From Bacillus atrophaeus (GTDB lineage: Bacteria > Bacillota > Bacilli > Bacillales > Bacillaceae): 64,000 bases of DNA. Both the position numbers and the translations under genes were made by a program. Position 1 is the first letter of the stretch; each line of letters starts with the position of its first letter. The notes below the pieces were generated by a model that worked only from the letters and a program-made list of their open reading frames with translations, searched no databases and had not been told where the DNA came from. The stretch spans positions 957,563-1,021,562 of the forward strand of contig NZ_LSBB01000001.1 in the NCBI RefSeq assembly GCF_001584335.1. The letters are read 5' to 3'. Of this stretch, positions 63,962 through 64,000 are shown in pieces.

Positions 63962-64000
63962 AATAAAGTTGCTTCAAACGAAGCGGACAAGATGATCTTT

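Noticed and set aside
1..64000. CRISPR array, insertion sequence or complete prophage
   Set aside because: No regularly spaced repeat array, transposase or phage structural gene was seen; the only mobile trace is the tRNA-Ala relic.

Overview
The window is chromosomal DNA of a Bacillus subtilis-group species, most likely the B. amyloliquefaciens/velezensis branch (inference). Nearly every protein is recognisable as the counterpart of a B. subtilis 168 gene between the malK/pbpD and floT/thiT loci, in the same order. Divergence is clear, and a few accessory insertions are not in the 168 map as I remember it.

Layout. 1-9.2 kb: the truncated sensor kinase malK, yufK, yuxK-pbpD, the transporter yuxJ, the sporulation-entry genes kapD, kapB and kinB, then patB and yugE. 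9.2-25.9 kb: yugF, alanine metabolism (alaR-alaT), the S1 protein yugI, two iron alcohol dehydrogenases, pgi, the K+ channel pair mstX-yugO, membrane proteins, an oligo-1,6-glucosidase, yugU plus a nitronate monooxygenase-like gene, and the spore-coat transglutaminase tgl. 26.1-34.5 kb: four paralogous chemoreceptors (mcpB, tlpA, mcpA, tlpB). 34.6-40.9 kb: an L-rhamnose catabolic cluster (rhaEW, rhaR, rhaB, rhaM, rhaA). 40.9-45 kb: a DJ-1/PfpI protein, yulF, yubA and uppP.

45.1-47.05 kb: the most notable accessory locus. A tRNA-Ala(GGC) gene is followed by a relic element of about 1.9 kb, bounded by a 44-bp duplication of the tRNA 3' half. It holds a truncated tyrosine integrase whose catalytic Tyr reads Phe, a rifampin ADP-ribosyltransferase (arr), a remnant ORF and a small gene under a LexA-like box. 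Helically phased short repeats lie near both ends.

47.3-53.5 kb: a frameshifted MFS transporter (yubD), lytG, yubF, the K+ uptake system ktrAB behind a c-di-AMP (ydaO/yuaA) riboswitch, and the biofilm hydrophobin bslA. 53.6-64 kb: the choline-to-glycine-betaine system (gbsR, gbsA-gbsB), yuaD, yuaE, the sigma-W-driven yuaF-floT membrane-fluidity operon, an acidic LPXTA-type surface protein with its own sortase where B. subtilis has yuaI, and thiT with a TPP riboswitch. The window ends in what look like tandem promoters of an rRNA operon.

Together the genes cover cell-envelope and biofilm maintenance, K+ and osmotic homeostasis, chemotaxis, rhamnose use and sporulation control. I found no CRISPR array and no complete transposon. 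Novelty is concentrated in the tRNA-Ala element, the sortase pair, and several leader or regulatory structures (yugS, bslA, rha, gbs).
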